Positions 11,965 to 23,500 of a stretch of 64,000 nt of DNA are shown one piece after another. This DNA is from Euborellia annulipes (Eukaryota > Arthropoda > Insecta > Dermaptera > Anisolabididae). The notes beneath the pieces were generated by a model, which saw only the letters and a list, made by a program, of their open reading frames with translations, was not told the DNA's origin and did no database searches. Position 1 is the stretch's first letter. Each line of letters begins with the position of its first letter. The DNA lies in contig JAKCPI010000289.1 of the NCBI GenBank assembly GCA_023213315.1, positions 186,001-250,000 of the forward strand, written 5' to 3'. Made by a program: the position numbers and the translations under genes.

Positions 11965-13038
11965 TTCGAAAAGTTTTTTCGCTTATTTGTGTTTTAGTCC
12001 AAGAACTGGCGACAAAAATGGGCAAGAGTTTTCTGAAGGCTAATATTTTCAGAATAGGTTGCATTTTAATGATGGAAAGATACTCTAGAGTCAGCACTTC
12101 CAGTACCGGGGCCTTTGGCGGGAATAAGCCGGTAAAGTTGCGAGAAGATGGTTTTTCGCAAATATCTCGAAAACTTTGCGGTCTTCCGCAAAAATTCATC
12201 TATACAAAAATAATCGAAATTAAATTACAAACAAAAATGGTCTAGTACATAATCACGCTAAAGTGAACGGTTCGGGAAATTTAGAGGGGTAAAGTAAAAG
12301 AATTAAATTTTCGGTTAACCTGTGGTTTATTTGTAAAAATTACAACGTTTGGGTCACTCATTCTGTGGCCTTCTTCAGGTACAACTCAGCTTATAATTAT
12401 AAAGGTTGTTACATATATAATCTTAGCTGAAAAAGGCCACAGACTGAATGACCGAAACGTTGTAATTTTTACAAATAAACCAAAGGGATCTAATTCTTTT
12501 ATTAATGATAACAACTGTGAAAATCTAAACTCCAAAATTAGAGGGGTAAAATTTATAATTCATATGAAAGGAGACACAGATAGAGAAATATTTATATCTT
12601 GTTACCATGACAACCATTATCTTCTTTTTTCGCCTGATTATTTCCGCGATGTGGGGTCGGGAAAGATTCCACGTACCCACAAGATGTGGGCCCCTGAGCA
12701 TACCATGACAACAATTATATGAATTACAAATTTTATCCCTCTATATCTCCCGAACCGTTCATCTTAGCGCGATTATGTACTAGACCATTTTTGTTTGTAA
12801 TTTAATTTCGATTATTTTTGTATAAATGAATTTTTGCGGAAAACCGCATAGTTTTCGAGATATTTGCGAAAAACCATCTTCCCCCAACTTTACCGGCTTA
12901 TTCCCACCAAAGGCCCCGTTACTGGAAGTGCTGACTCTAGAGTTTCTTTCCATCACTAAAATGCAACCTATTCTGAAAATATTCGCCTTCAGAAAAACTC
13001 TTGCCCATTTTAGTTGCGAGCTCTCCGACTATTTGTAG
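11965..13038. repeat. 1.1 kb foldback downstream of UFL1
   Basis: Arms 11965-12293 and 12729-13038 are inverse complements and give matching reading-frame shadows on opposite strands, so the similar 'proteins' are symmetry artefacts. The loop side is interrupted by the twin unit 12294-12537. Confidence 0.8.
12294..12537. mobile_element. Twin-ribozyme unit, 244 bp, 13 bp TSD
   Basis: TTAGAGGGGTAAA is duplicated at 12281-12293 and 12538-12550. Inside are two outward motifs: (-) 12337-12376 with CTGAAGA but CAAA in place of GAAA, and (+) 12426-12466 with GAAACGTT but a damaged CTGAAAA. This is a minimal example of the twin unit, with almost nothing but the two ribozyme ends. Confidence 0.78.
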
Positions 13039-13431
13039 ATTTTTAAAATTGGCTTTTAAGGATAAAGTTAATTATATTTCAAATATTTTCTCCGTATTTA
13101 TAAATGAATATCACCCACCCCATCTATTTTAAGTAAATAAAATTACTTTTTTAATATTTTTTATATCACTGATTTTTCTAAGGGAGTTTGTAATGAAAAA
13201 TTATATTGATACATTTCTTTTCTTTAAATAAAAATAATAAATTTGTTCTGTGTGTACATATATTTTTGCTTGATCCTGATTCTTAAAAAACCTCCAAAAA
13301 ATGGTTTATTTTTGAATTCAATCATTTTTTTTAAAATGCAAGACCCTTCTCTCTCTAGCTTATTACTGCGAGGGATGCAGCATCGCACACCCTACATCTC
13401 AATTTTTCGCTCTCCTCTCTCTCAGTTGAAA

Positions 13432-13545
13432 ATGAAAAAATATCTATCAAAGAAATTCCGCCGACCCCGCACCGCGGGAATAATAAGGGCGAAGAGAAGA
13501 AGAAGAAGATATAACAAAAAAATTAGGAGGAAAAACACCAAATAG
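13432..13545 (+). other. Small Arg/Lys-rich open frame of uncertain status
   Basis: A 37-residue frame (ATG 13432, stop TAG 13543-13545) of extreme basic composition, with runs such as RAKRRRRR and KKIRRK. It can be extended upstream in frame to ATG 13336 (69 residues). The local GC content is higher than its surroundings. I do not recognise a family; it does not match the ribosomal protein eL41 pattern. It could be chance, an exon, or a small basic protein. Confidence 0.15.
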
Positions 13546-13610
13546 ATGCTTCTTTAAAAAATACTTTTTTGAATGACCCGCCAAATGAATGTTTATTTGT
13601 AATATATATA

Positions 13611-13620
13611 AAAAAAAAAA
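13611..13620 (-). terminator. Pol III terminator of tRNA-Arg
   Basis: Three bases beyond the tRNA 3' end, the minus strand reads a run of ten T, the standard RNA polymerase III stop. Confidence 0.8.
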
Positions 13621-13623
13621 TGA

Positions 13624-13696
13624 CGACCCTGCCAGGATTCGAACCTGGAATCTTCTGATCCGTAGTCAGACGCGTTATCCGTTGCGCCACAGGGCC
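13624..13696 (-). tRNA. tRNA-Arg (anticodon ACG)
   Basis: A 73-base intronless cloverleaf on the minus strand. The acceptor stem is GGCCCTG/CAGGGTC with discriminator G. The anticodon arm is TCTGA-CTACGGA-TCAGA, so the anticodon is ACG, read as ICG after wobble deamination. The T arm CCAGG-TTCGAAT-CCTGG is perfect and holds a canonical box B; the D arm keeps AACGGATAA. With the adjacent T run this looks like a functional gene, unlike the degenerate tRNA heads of the SINEs in this window. Confidence 0.93.
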
Positions 13697-15069
13697 TGAC
13701 ATTATTATTTCTCCAAATAGCTTCATTTTAATCAGGTTGTTTTTAAATAAAAATGAAGCTTGGATTAAGGTGAAGCCATCATAGTAATAAATGCAAAGAA
13801 TATTAAAAAAAGATACTAATATAATAATCTTTGACTTTTGTCATATTAATTTTCTATTGATGACAATATTTTCAGAATATGAATTATATATCATTAAAAA
13901 GTTTAAAGCAACTATTATTTTAATAATTATCCAATAACTAATCCATAGAATCCCGAAAAATGATCCAGCAGAAGAGTCGAAATTGATTTTTTTAAAACAT
14001 CAAGCAAATCAAGATCAGTTTTTAATTATAATTAATTAATGAAAAAACCCTGCAAATTTAATAGATATTTTTGAAAATTTTACTATTGAAAAATGCTTAA
14101 ACGATTAACTTTGGACATTTATACCTCTAATAAGCATCGTCATATTAAGGTCAAAATTTTTTTATATTATTTTTTATATTTTATCACAATTATTATTTAA
14201 CTAAAAATTTAAATTCTTTTTTTTTTTTAGAAAATTTCCATCTCTCATCTCTCTTCAATATCTTCTAAATCGTTTCTAAATTACTTTATAAAATGAGTAA
14301 TGAATATTTACTTCAATTAATGATCAAAAAAAAGAAACCCCTTGTGAATAAGGTATTTCTCTTAAATATTTCATTTTATCTTTTAGATTGCTTGAATATT
14401 AGCCCACTAGATTTATAAAAATTAACCGGAATATTTTATTTTATAATCCCCTTTTAAACATATAGATCAACTCTGATGCAATATTAGAATAAATAATCGT
14501 TTTTGAAATTGGAAATCATGTATAATATTGGGTTATATTCTCAATTGTTTACAAATTGAAATAATAATAATCCTTGCGGTTATTCTCGGATCCAAGTACA
14601 TTTGCCTTCACCTGCTGTAATTATTCCTCTTCAAATGCGGGAAGAAATGGAATTACAATTGCAAGATTTTCGCTGGATCAGATGTATAAGGAAAGGATCT
14701 GAGAATAAAAGCCAGCAATTGATGGACCCTCTCTGCATCTGACCCCTGCTTCTCTGAAATTTTAAAATAATCCTCAACTATTGTTTAACACGGGCCCTCC
14801 GCCAAATCATTTGTTTGAACTGATCATGACTAGGCGTGATGACAGTTGAAATATCTGCTAATTAAAGATGATGTGAGAGGGTCCATCAATTGCTGGCTTT
14901 TATTCTCCGGCCCTTTCCTTAGAAATGTAATTTCCAAGGAGAAGAAAAACAGTACGGAGAGTAGTCTCAAATTTCATCTTGTATCGGTGTGTGAGATAGC
15001 GAATTATCATGTATCAAGATTATGGATGCTGTGGTTATTTGACTTCTCTCACCTCAATTAGGCTCTCTA
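13697..15069. other. Intergenic, AT-rich, one inverted pair
   Basis: No exon is supported. The only structure I see is an inverted pair at about 14675-14735 and 14870-14930, sharing 'agggtccatcaattgctggc' in inverse. Confidence 0.5.
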
Positions 15070-15470
15070 GAACAATCGGCCATGTCGTGATTCAATGTCA
15101 TAGTTCTTATCTTTGGGGCGGGTTGTCAATGGAAGCTCTCATATCTCCGAACTAGATTCAGAGACGTGCTTTGATGAGTTTATTACTGCATCCCTGTAGC
15201 CAGTGATTTGCACTGTCGTGAATGACCAATGGTCACATGCCACCTCATTCTTCCTGATGACTCTTATGTTTTGAACACAAGAGAGGCATCGTCCTAACAC
15301 CCATATGCTAGCCCACCATTAGCAGAACTAGTCAATTCCATTCCTCCTTTGTCTTCATGACTTCCCGCGACTGGAACAAGCTTATTCATCTTTCCCAAAA
15401 CCTACACTCTTCAAAGTTTCAAATCTAATATCAACAAACATCATCTTAGATCCCTTAGTTGAGTTTCTTT
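15070..15470 (+). pseudogene. Decayed LINE reverse-transcriptase C-terminal end
   Basis: Around 15335-15470 the + strand encodes a segment resembling the C-terminal end of non-LTR retrotransposon ORF2 (MTSRDWNKL, then FKSNINKHHLRS). It is broken by a frameshift near 15425 and by stops upstream. The spacing between the Trp-Asn motif and the FKSxIN motif matches many LINEs. No element boundaries are evident, and the clade cannot be assigned. Confidence 0.45.
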
Positions 15471-16704
15471 CTTATTCTTATACATTTATTTCCATGTCTT
15501 TTCTGGTGGTCTGTGACAACTGGTCATCATAGGTCTTTGGACCATATGCGTCCATTTTCAACAAAAAAATTTCAATCTAAGCTTCACGCAGAGATCCTAT
15601 GATCCTATAAAATTAAATTAAATTTAAAAAATTTCATTTCTCCATTAACGTTAAAGCAACTGTGGCAATTTGGATCCTAGGAAGAATTCTTCATGTATAA
15701 TAAATATTGCATTTTAAAGAATTGTTCTTTTCTACATTTTATTTGAGGTTCAGGAATTCACTAATGAGCAACGCAGCTAGTTTTTTCTTTCGATTTTTAT
15801 TATTAAATATAAAGTGCCTGAACCTCAAATAAATCATATCAGCTATAAACCTCAACTAAATCTTCTACATTTTACTTTTTTTTTGTCTCCTTTATCTCTT
15901 TTTGTTCTCTGCTACGCACTAATGTGAAAATACTTATTTTGTTGCACATGACGTGCATCATCAGTGCAGTAGGAATAGTAAAAGTGGGCTTCATCCCGCA
16001 CGAATATTTGTATTGACTTACTTCTTTTATATATATTTCATGGTTATGGAGTCGAAAGAAAAATAGGGGGGGCGGCGGGGGTGGAAAAAATTATTATATG
16101 ATGAGAGAAAGTATTGTATAGTAGTTGTTTAAATAAATGTATAGAAAATATATGGGGGGATTATCGGGGACTATGAAAAATGAGGTCGAGAAAAATATGG
16201 AGTAATTCAGGTTTCTATGAGGTCTCTCTGTTAGCGAGGTGGGGGGAGTGTTTGATTGGGTGTTTGTGGGGGTGTTGGGTTGTTGGGTGGTGGGTTGTTT
16301 GTCTCCGGGGGGGGGGGAAAACAAGGCTTGTAAAGCCAAATTTTTATTTCATTAAATTAACGCCCTCACGGCTGGCATTTCGACCCAGATCCATTCCAAC
16401 AATAGGATAATAATTATAAAAGAGAAAGAACAATTTAAGAAATTTGAGCAAATTCTTTGTCTCTCTCAATAGAGTTTGTCCCTGACAAATGCATTGATTA
16501 GAATTGCAAAGCCTGAGAGGGAGCGACTATATTGCTCAGAGAACCTGCTTGCCTTCCTATTTTTTTATTATATCTTAATGTTTTGATTATTTTCTTATTT
16601 ATTCAATTCGATCTATAAAAATTCCAACATTTTCTTTTTGTAAATAATCCTGTAACAGAGATTACAATGAACTAGAATAATAGTAAATTCAGAGTGGGCT
16701 CTCG
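15471..16704. other. Intergenic: small inverted repeats and a ribozyme-family tail
   Basis: An inverted pair TTTATTTGAGGTTCAGG lies at 15738-15754 and 15817-15833. A hairpin near 15945-15970 has CTGATGA on the minus strand but no GAAA. At 16330-16400 the minus strand resembles the tail of the motif at 40966-41008 (GGTCGAAATGCCAGC). A G/T-rich low-complexity block spans 16200-16320. Confidence 0.5.
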
Positions 16705-17045
16705 GGCGTTGGTGTAGTGGTTAGCGTACTCAGTGGCTTAGCGAGGGGTGGGGAGGGTCAAGGGGGGTCATCATTCCCCGGGCGGTACTCATAAAGGTCC
16801 GCAAAACAAAAAATTGCTGGATAATTTTTATTATAATTGATTTCTGGAAAATTTAGTGCCAGTATGTGCCCCGGGCGCGAGTTAAGCTCGCTCCACCACT
16901 GAGCGTACTGGTCATTTGTACCAAGGGTCGCGGGTTCGTTATTTCAATTGAGCCAATTTGAATTGAATACCAATCAATTGAAATAAATAGGGACTAAATG
17001 GCCTCCGATGCCGAAAAAGACTAAACCGTTTAAATAAAAAAAAAA
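16705..17045 (+). repeat. SINE family 2, interrupted by a hAT-type element
   Basis: The head is GGTGTAGTGGTTAGC, then after the insertion comes 'gggtcgcgggttcg' (box B-like) and the family 2 body ending 'taaataaaa'. It serves as the insertion host that proves the 8 bp duplication of the nested element. Confidence 0.78.
16731..16901. mobile_element. Non-autonomous hAT-type element, 171 bp, 8 bp TSD
   Basis: AGCGTACT is duplicated at 16723-16730 and 16902-16909. Ends are CAGTGG...CCACTG with longer imperfect repeats (gcgag / ctcgc). Removing the insert and one duplication restores the SINE head. Confidence 0.87.
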
Positions 17046-17536
17046 TTCAGATTGTATTAAAATTTGAAAATAACTAGTAGAATATTCAGGTTTAAATTCT
17101 CACATCTTATGAGTATGTGGATGGTGATGAGATGCCCGAGCTAAGACTTACATTTTTTAATATTTTTTATCCCAGGCTATCTCTTTCTCTGTTTTTAATT
17201 TAAAAGCAGTTGAAGAATTCGGAAACCTGGTCTATATTGCTTGATTTTTGTTACAAAAATTTTTTTAAATACAATAAAAAATACTTTAATTGAAATATTA
17301 ATAATTATTTCATTTTTCTATATATTATAGGTTTAATTAGGATTGAATGTTAATCTTATATTTTTTTTTTTTTTTAAGGAGAAGATAAAAGAGAGGGGCG
17401 ACAGCATCGAAGTCTACTTAAGAGCGAACAGACGCTGCAGACCATTCAATTTTATTAGAAGTCCAAAGTGAGTCAGGTGAACTCGAGTTGTGAGTGAAAT
17501 TCAACAGTCACCGACGTCTGGGAGAGTCGTCTGAAA

Positions 17537-20500
17537 ATGCGGATCATTTGGGGACTTTTTCTGGTAAATACTAAGTATTTAAATATATGTATTAAAAAAA
17601 AATTAAATTACAATTAAAAAATTAGAGTCAATCAGCCATTTAAAACACATTTCGTATTATTATTTTATTAATAATAAAAATATGAAAGGGAGTTGATGGC
17701 CAAAAGAAATTAAAACCGTCCAAATTGCTTTTAACCACAATTTTTTACTTTCTCTTACCTCTATATATGTTAATATATATAGAGAGAAAGTATTGGATTC
17801 ATGTCAAAAATGTGATGTCGAGATTTTGATGGATATAGACGTTTTGAGGTCCCCTGAATCCAAAAAAGTGATTTTCTCGACATGGTCTGACTGCCTGTGT
17901 GTCTGTGAACAAAATATCTCAAGAACGAAAAGAGCTAGGAGGTTGAAATTTTATGAAATTTTACATTTAAGTTAGGCACCTCCTGGGACGTGACACGAAA
18001 CTTTTGAACAAAATTAGCCAAAGAGTACTTTACTGATGTACTTTTTTAGTTTTTTTCGATTTTCTCAAAATTCGCTCCAACGATTTTGATTAAAATTTGA
18101 AAATCAATTATTTTTTACATGCTCTTTAAAATGTATATTCTCATTTTGCCCTTGAAATCTTTTGAAGCAGACTTTATTTTTGGTTGGGGTAGTGGGAGGG
18201 AGCTAGTATTAAAAAAAAAGTAAAAATTCAATTAACCATTTCAATTCATACTTACAAAAAGAGTTACCCCTTTTACGCATTATATTTAATTATCTATATT
18301 GACCATACTGGATTAATGTTTATGAATATTTTTGTAAAAATATTCAAAAAAATTCATCTTTTATTAAATTGTCTTTCACTTTTCATAATCAGGTTCTAAA
18401 TAATCAAGTTTAAAGAGTAAAAGTGTATGGAATTAAATAAGTCGCAAATTTTATTCAAAAACAATTTATATAACTATAATATAAAAAATATTATAGATAT
18501 TTGAATTCAAGGAAATTGTTGTTTTCAAAAATTTACAAAAAGGGTGTGAATTTGGATGGAGGGTTGGGGGGGGGGGGGCAATCCTAATTTATTTAGTTAT
18601 TCCTTTCGGTACGATAATAGCTTTTCACCAAGAATCATTGTTAAAATCTTAACAATTGACTGTATAAAGGATATAAATATGTGAAATTTAAAATTCTGTG
18701 GTCAGATTTTGTTTTCTTGTTTTAGTCTAATTAGAACAAAAGCAAATAACTCATTAAAGCATTGAACTCGTTTACGAAATCTTTATCTAAAATTTCTCCA
18801 ATTAAAAAATTCAAATCATTTGAATTCTATTCAAAATACTTGAAAGTTTTTAAAATTTATCAATTTATTATATAAATATCAGGGAAACCTGAATTTTTAA
18901 AAAATATTATTTAGGCCTACATAGCTATTTAAAAAAAAAAAACAATTCTTCCACCTTTGTTAATTTTTTCGTTTTAATTATTGTTATCTTTAATCTTTTA
19001 TATTACTTTCTTATTATTACCGATCGAAATTTTATAGCATTTCATTCCCTTAATAATTACGCCATCGGATTGAATGGTTTTTCTGACTAAACCAATTTGA
19101 CAAGGATACGACTACGACCTTAACAAATCATTCTTTCATTCAAACCTTGAAATGACGAATCAAAGAGCTCACGTCGTTTCAGATCAGATCTTCTGAGCTA
19201 TATTTATAAAAAGACTTTCTTCAAAAGAAATGCTGAATAATTAAGAGAAGGGCGTGTGCTACAAGCTTAGAAAAGCCTCTTGCAACCCATAATAATACAT
19301 TATAACAGAATAGAGTAACTCAAAATATTAACTGTCTTGGCTGGATTACAGGGTCTTTTAAATGTCATATAGTCACAAGACCCAAGAACAAATTCAAAAT
19401 AAGATAAATTCCGACATAGAAAAATTTCTTCTTAGTCGGCCTAGAAGAGAAAAATCTGGTGTGACTGGCCGCACAGCATACAATTTTTTCTTACCTTCGG
19501 TAATCGAAAGTTGTGTTCTGTGCTTGTCAGACCAGATTTTTTGTGTCGACATATATTTAGTTTCCGTCATTGCAGAACAAAATTTATATAAAGATATTTA
19601 TATTTTGTTACCATAACAACCATTTCTCCTAACTTTCCTATGAAGTACAAGTGTAAAGTGATCTTCAGAAGAGCAAAATAAGAATATACATTTTAAAGAG
19701 TATCAAAAAAATAATAGATTTTTGAATTTTAATAAAAATCGTTGGAGCGAATTTTGAGAAAATCGAAAAAAACTGAAAAAGTAAATCAGTAATCAGTACT
19801 AGTACTCTTTGGTCAAAAGCTTCGTGTCACGTCTCAGAGGGGTACCTAACTATAATATAAAATTTCAACCTCCTAGCTCTTTTCGTTCTTGAGATATTTT
19901 GTTCACAGGCAGACACACGCACAGATAGACCATGTCGCGAAAACCACCTTTTTGGATTCAATGGACGTCAAGATGTGTATATGCATCAAAATCTCGACAT
20001 CGAATTTTTGTCATGAACTCAATACTTTCTCTCTCTATATATTAACATATATATAGAGGTAAGAGAAAGTAAAAACATTTAACTAGTTCTTCTCTTTTGT
20101 CCTTTGGGTCAGCTATAGTTTTATGGTTAATAATATTTAAAACAAAAGCAAACATATTTTAAAATGAAAAGACCAAATCTCCCTTCTTCCTAGTTGTGTC
20201 AATAAATACATTTAAAATGATATCTATTTCAAATAAAAATATTGTATTGTATACTACAGTGTTTTCACCTTATGAAAAAAAAAAAACACTTATTTACAAA
20301 ACAAATTTTATTTTTTAATAATAATCAAGTTATTTGTATATACGATGAAAAGTGACTTTTAAATTGGAATAGGAGACGTAGCTAGCAGCCAAGAAAATTA
20401 AATAAAAAACTTTTATTTAATTATTAATCGATTAATAATTAAATAATAGATTTTTTTTTAATTTACTTGGCTGCTACTGCTTCTATATCTAATTTAAGTA

Positions 20501-23500
20501 ATTTGTTTATTTCATACCCAAAAATTGCGGAAAAACTTTGTTTTTACAATTTTTTTTCGCAACCCGCGCTAACCCACTAAACCGCGTGCCAGTTCGCGAC
20601 CCTCAATTTGGGAAACGCTGGTATAGTCTATTCAATTAATATTAATATATATTCCAAACTTTTATTAATTAATTCAGTTAATTTTTTTTATATTTCAAGG
20701 TAATAATTTCATTTTTTGAATTTAAAAATTCGACCTAGGTAATTTAATGCAACATTATTTGCCTTCTCCCGGCCTTGTATTTTTTTTAAAATTTATTTTA
20801 AGCTCTTTTTTCGGCATCTAAGGCCATTTAGACCCGATTTCTATTTATTCAAATGATTGGTAGCCAATTCATTTGAAATAAATTTTTCATGTTTGAGACG
20901 GGAAGCCAACTGGCGACCCTAGCCAGACACAAGGCCTTGTACTTATAACTATACTTGATTTGAAATTAATTGCAACTTTGCCTTAATCAAATAAAAATTA
21001 TTTGTAAAATCTCTAATGTTAAAAAATGTATTTTCATATTAATTTTTTTTTTCTAAGTTTATTAAGATTGCATTTTTATGCTTTTTCCCCTTCCTGCTTA
21101 TTTGATCTTATTTTATGAATATTTATATAATTTTTAAAAATAATTTAAAACATTAATCATCAAAATCGTTCATGTAAAGCAAATCCTTCGGCAACTGCGT
21201 AAATCACACCTTTTCTACTCCATGCGGATAATTTACAAGAAAAATATTTTTCTCAAATCTCGGGGAGGGGGGGGGGGCATTTACCCCCTCTACCCCCCTC
21301 CCACTTGTATCCGCCATTGGTAGGAGTAGAAGTTGCTTTTGAGATGCTTTTTTTCGAATTTTATGATTATTGAACAACTTTTTTTTTTAAGGTTATGGAG
21401 AAGAAAAACCAGCGAATGCTTTCCACGTTAAAACAATTTATATGCAGATATTTCGGTATGCCTAATGCAAACCATCCTCAGTGCATCAAATTATACAATT
21501 GTCGAGCGTTTTATAAACTCATAAAATGTATGAGAAGCCATTCTATATATGGATGGGACAATATCTGACGAAGCAAGTCACTGAGAGAAAAATAGCATCT
21601 ATATACATACCTAATATGTAATATATATAATAAATATATATAATGTACGTTATATCATATTATGATATAATTGTAAGAAATATAAAGAAATATAGCATCT
21701 ATATACAGGGGCGCCGGAACGAATTTGAATCAGGGGGGCAAAAATTTTTTTTTTAGAAAATTAAAATGATTTAATATGTTTAAATAGTATAAAACAAAAA
21801 CAAATCTACTATAAAACTTTAAAAATTTGGAAAAAAAATGAATTTCTTACTCTTTTAATTTTTTTTAATTTAGAAGATTTTATTTTTCAAAAGTAAAAAT
21901 ATATCATTTTTAAAAATAAATGAAATAAAAGAAGAAATTTTGCTCCCCCCCCCCTATAGGATGCCAGGGGGCAATGTACCCTTGCCCCCCCCCCCCCAGT
22001 TCCGGCGCCTATGTCTATATACATATGATATAATTGTATATAGATGCTATATTTCTCTCAGTGACTTACTTCATCAGATCTTGTCCCGTACATATATAGA
22101 ATAGAATGGCTTCTCATGCATTTTATGAGTTTATAAAACGCTCCACAATTGTATATTATGATGCTCTGAGGATGGATTGAGTTAGGCATACCGAAATATC
22201 TGCAAACAAATTGTTTTAACGTGGAAAACATTCGCTGGTTTTTTCTTCTCCATAACCTTAATACAATCGTCCCAGCATACTTGGTTTCGTTTACTTCAAC
22301 TTGTTTTTTTTTAACACTTTCCCATTAACACACACATACAAACAGTCTTTTCGGCAACTTAGGCCATATAAGAACTTTTTACGATAACCGTTATTATGAA
22401 TATATATATATTGGGGTCCAGGCATTCTTATTTAAGCCATTTAGTATCCAAATGGCTTAAATAAAATCATCGGATTGCCTGGGATCCGAACCCCCGATCC
22501 TTGGTATACAAGGCAGGCGCGCTACCAACTATGCCAAGCCCGAGAGCTATTGAACAACTTTTTATTCAAGATATTTATGCCTTTTTAAGCACTTTTTTCC
22601 ATATTTTTATGCTTTTTTCCCAGTCTTTAATAATATCTTATTTTTTTAAATTTAATAATTACATCATCTTTTTCAACAAAACACCTTTCGTTTCACCTAT
22701 TAATTTTTAATAAACTCTTTATACTGGTTTCTCTAAGATTTTTAACTATTTTTATGATAACATCATAGCCAATTACTCATAACGATATTATCTTATAGTC
22801 TAATAATGTAATTTTACCCCATTTAAATTCTGTATGATGATAACTCTAAAGGAGCTGTTTATACAGGATATACACGAAATTTTTAACACATGTACCTTAT
22901 ACTTTATAGATGTTTTTTTATTTATCTATTGATATGAAAGAAGTTTGCTGACAATACGAAAAAAAAGCTGTAAAAAAAAAAGAAAAAAAAAAAAAAAACT
23001 AAAGGAGAATCATTTTAACTCTTTTCGGAAGAAGTGGGGTGAATTAATCTGATTTGAATGTCTTTATTCAATATATTTTTTGATATTTATTTAGAGATAA
23101 TTTTATTTTTATTAGTTACTCATATTTTTGAGTGTTTAGCTAATAAAAAGTGATAATTATTCACCCTCTGGTAATGGAAGACAAGAATTTTTTTTAATTA
23201 TTATAATTTGAAATTCTTATTCTAAAATTAATTTTCTTGAATATACTGTATTCAAGCATCCCTAAAAAAAATAAATTTATTTTTGGGATAAATTATTTTT
23301 AATTTAATTTCACTTTTTTTTAAATTTATTTTAGCAATAACTCACTTGTTAGTTGATCAATTATTTGAAGCAATTTCAAAATTTCAATATTTTAATGGAT
23401 CATTGATTTTGTTATATTAAAAAGAGCATTTCCGGTTTGCATGCCAGAGGAATTGCTTTGGTTTCGAAGGAGAAATTTATTTAAATATCTTGTCTATTGT

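Larger units (their letters stand above)
21391..22260. mobile_element. Twin-ribozyme foldback unit (TATC type) hosting a hAT element
   Basis: Arms begin GGTTATGGAGAAGAAAAACC at 21391 and close with the inverse at about 22241-22260. Outward motifs lie at 21442-21486 (-) and 22160-22206 (+). Flanks share CAAC plus a T run, consistent with a duplication but blurred by homopolymers. The hAT-type element at 21706-22013 sits in the loop. Confidence 0.72.

Noticed and set aside
11957..13038. Matching frames (start MNFCG) at both ends of a 1.1 kb region
   Set aside because: Symmetry of the foldback arms; the frames end at arm borders and match no family.
15930..15990. Ribozyme motif with CTGATGA on the minus strand
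   Set aside because: The hairpin is followed by ACAAAA instead of GAAA and no stem III or cleavage triplet is present.
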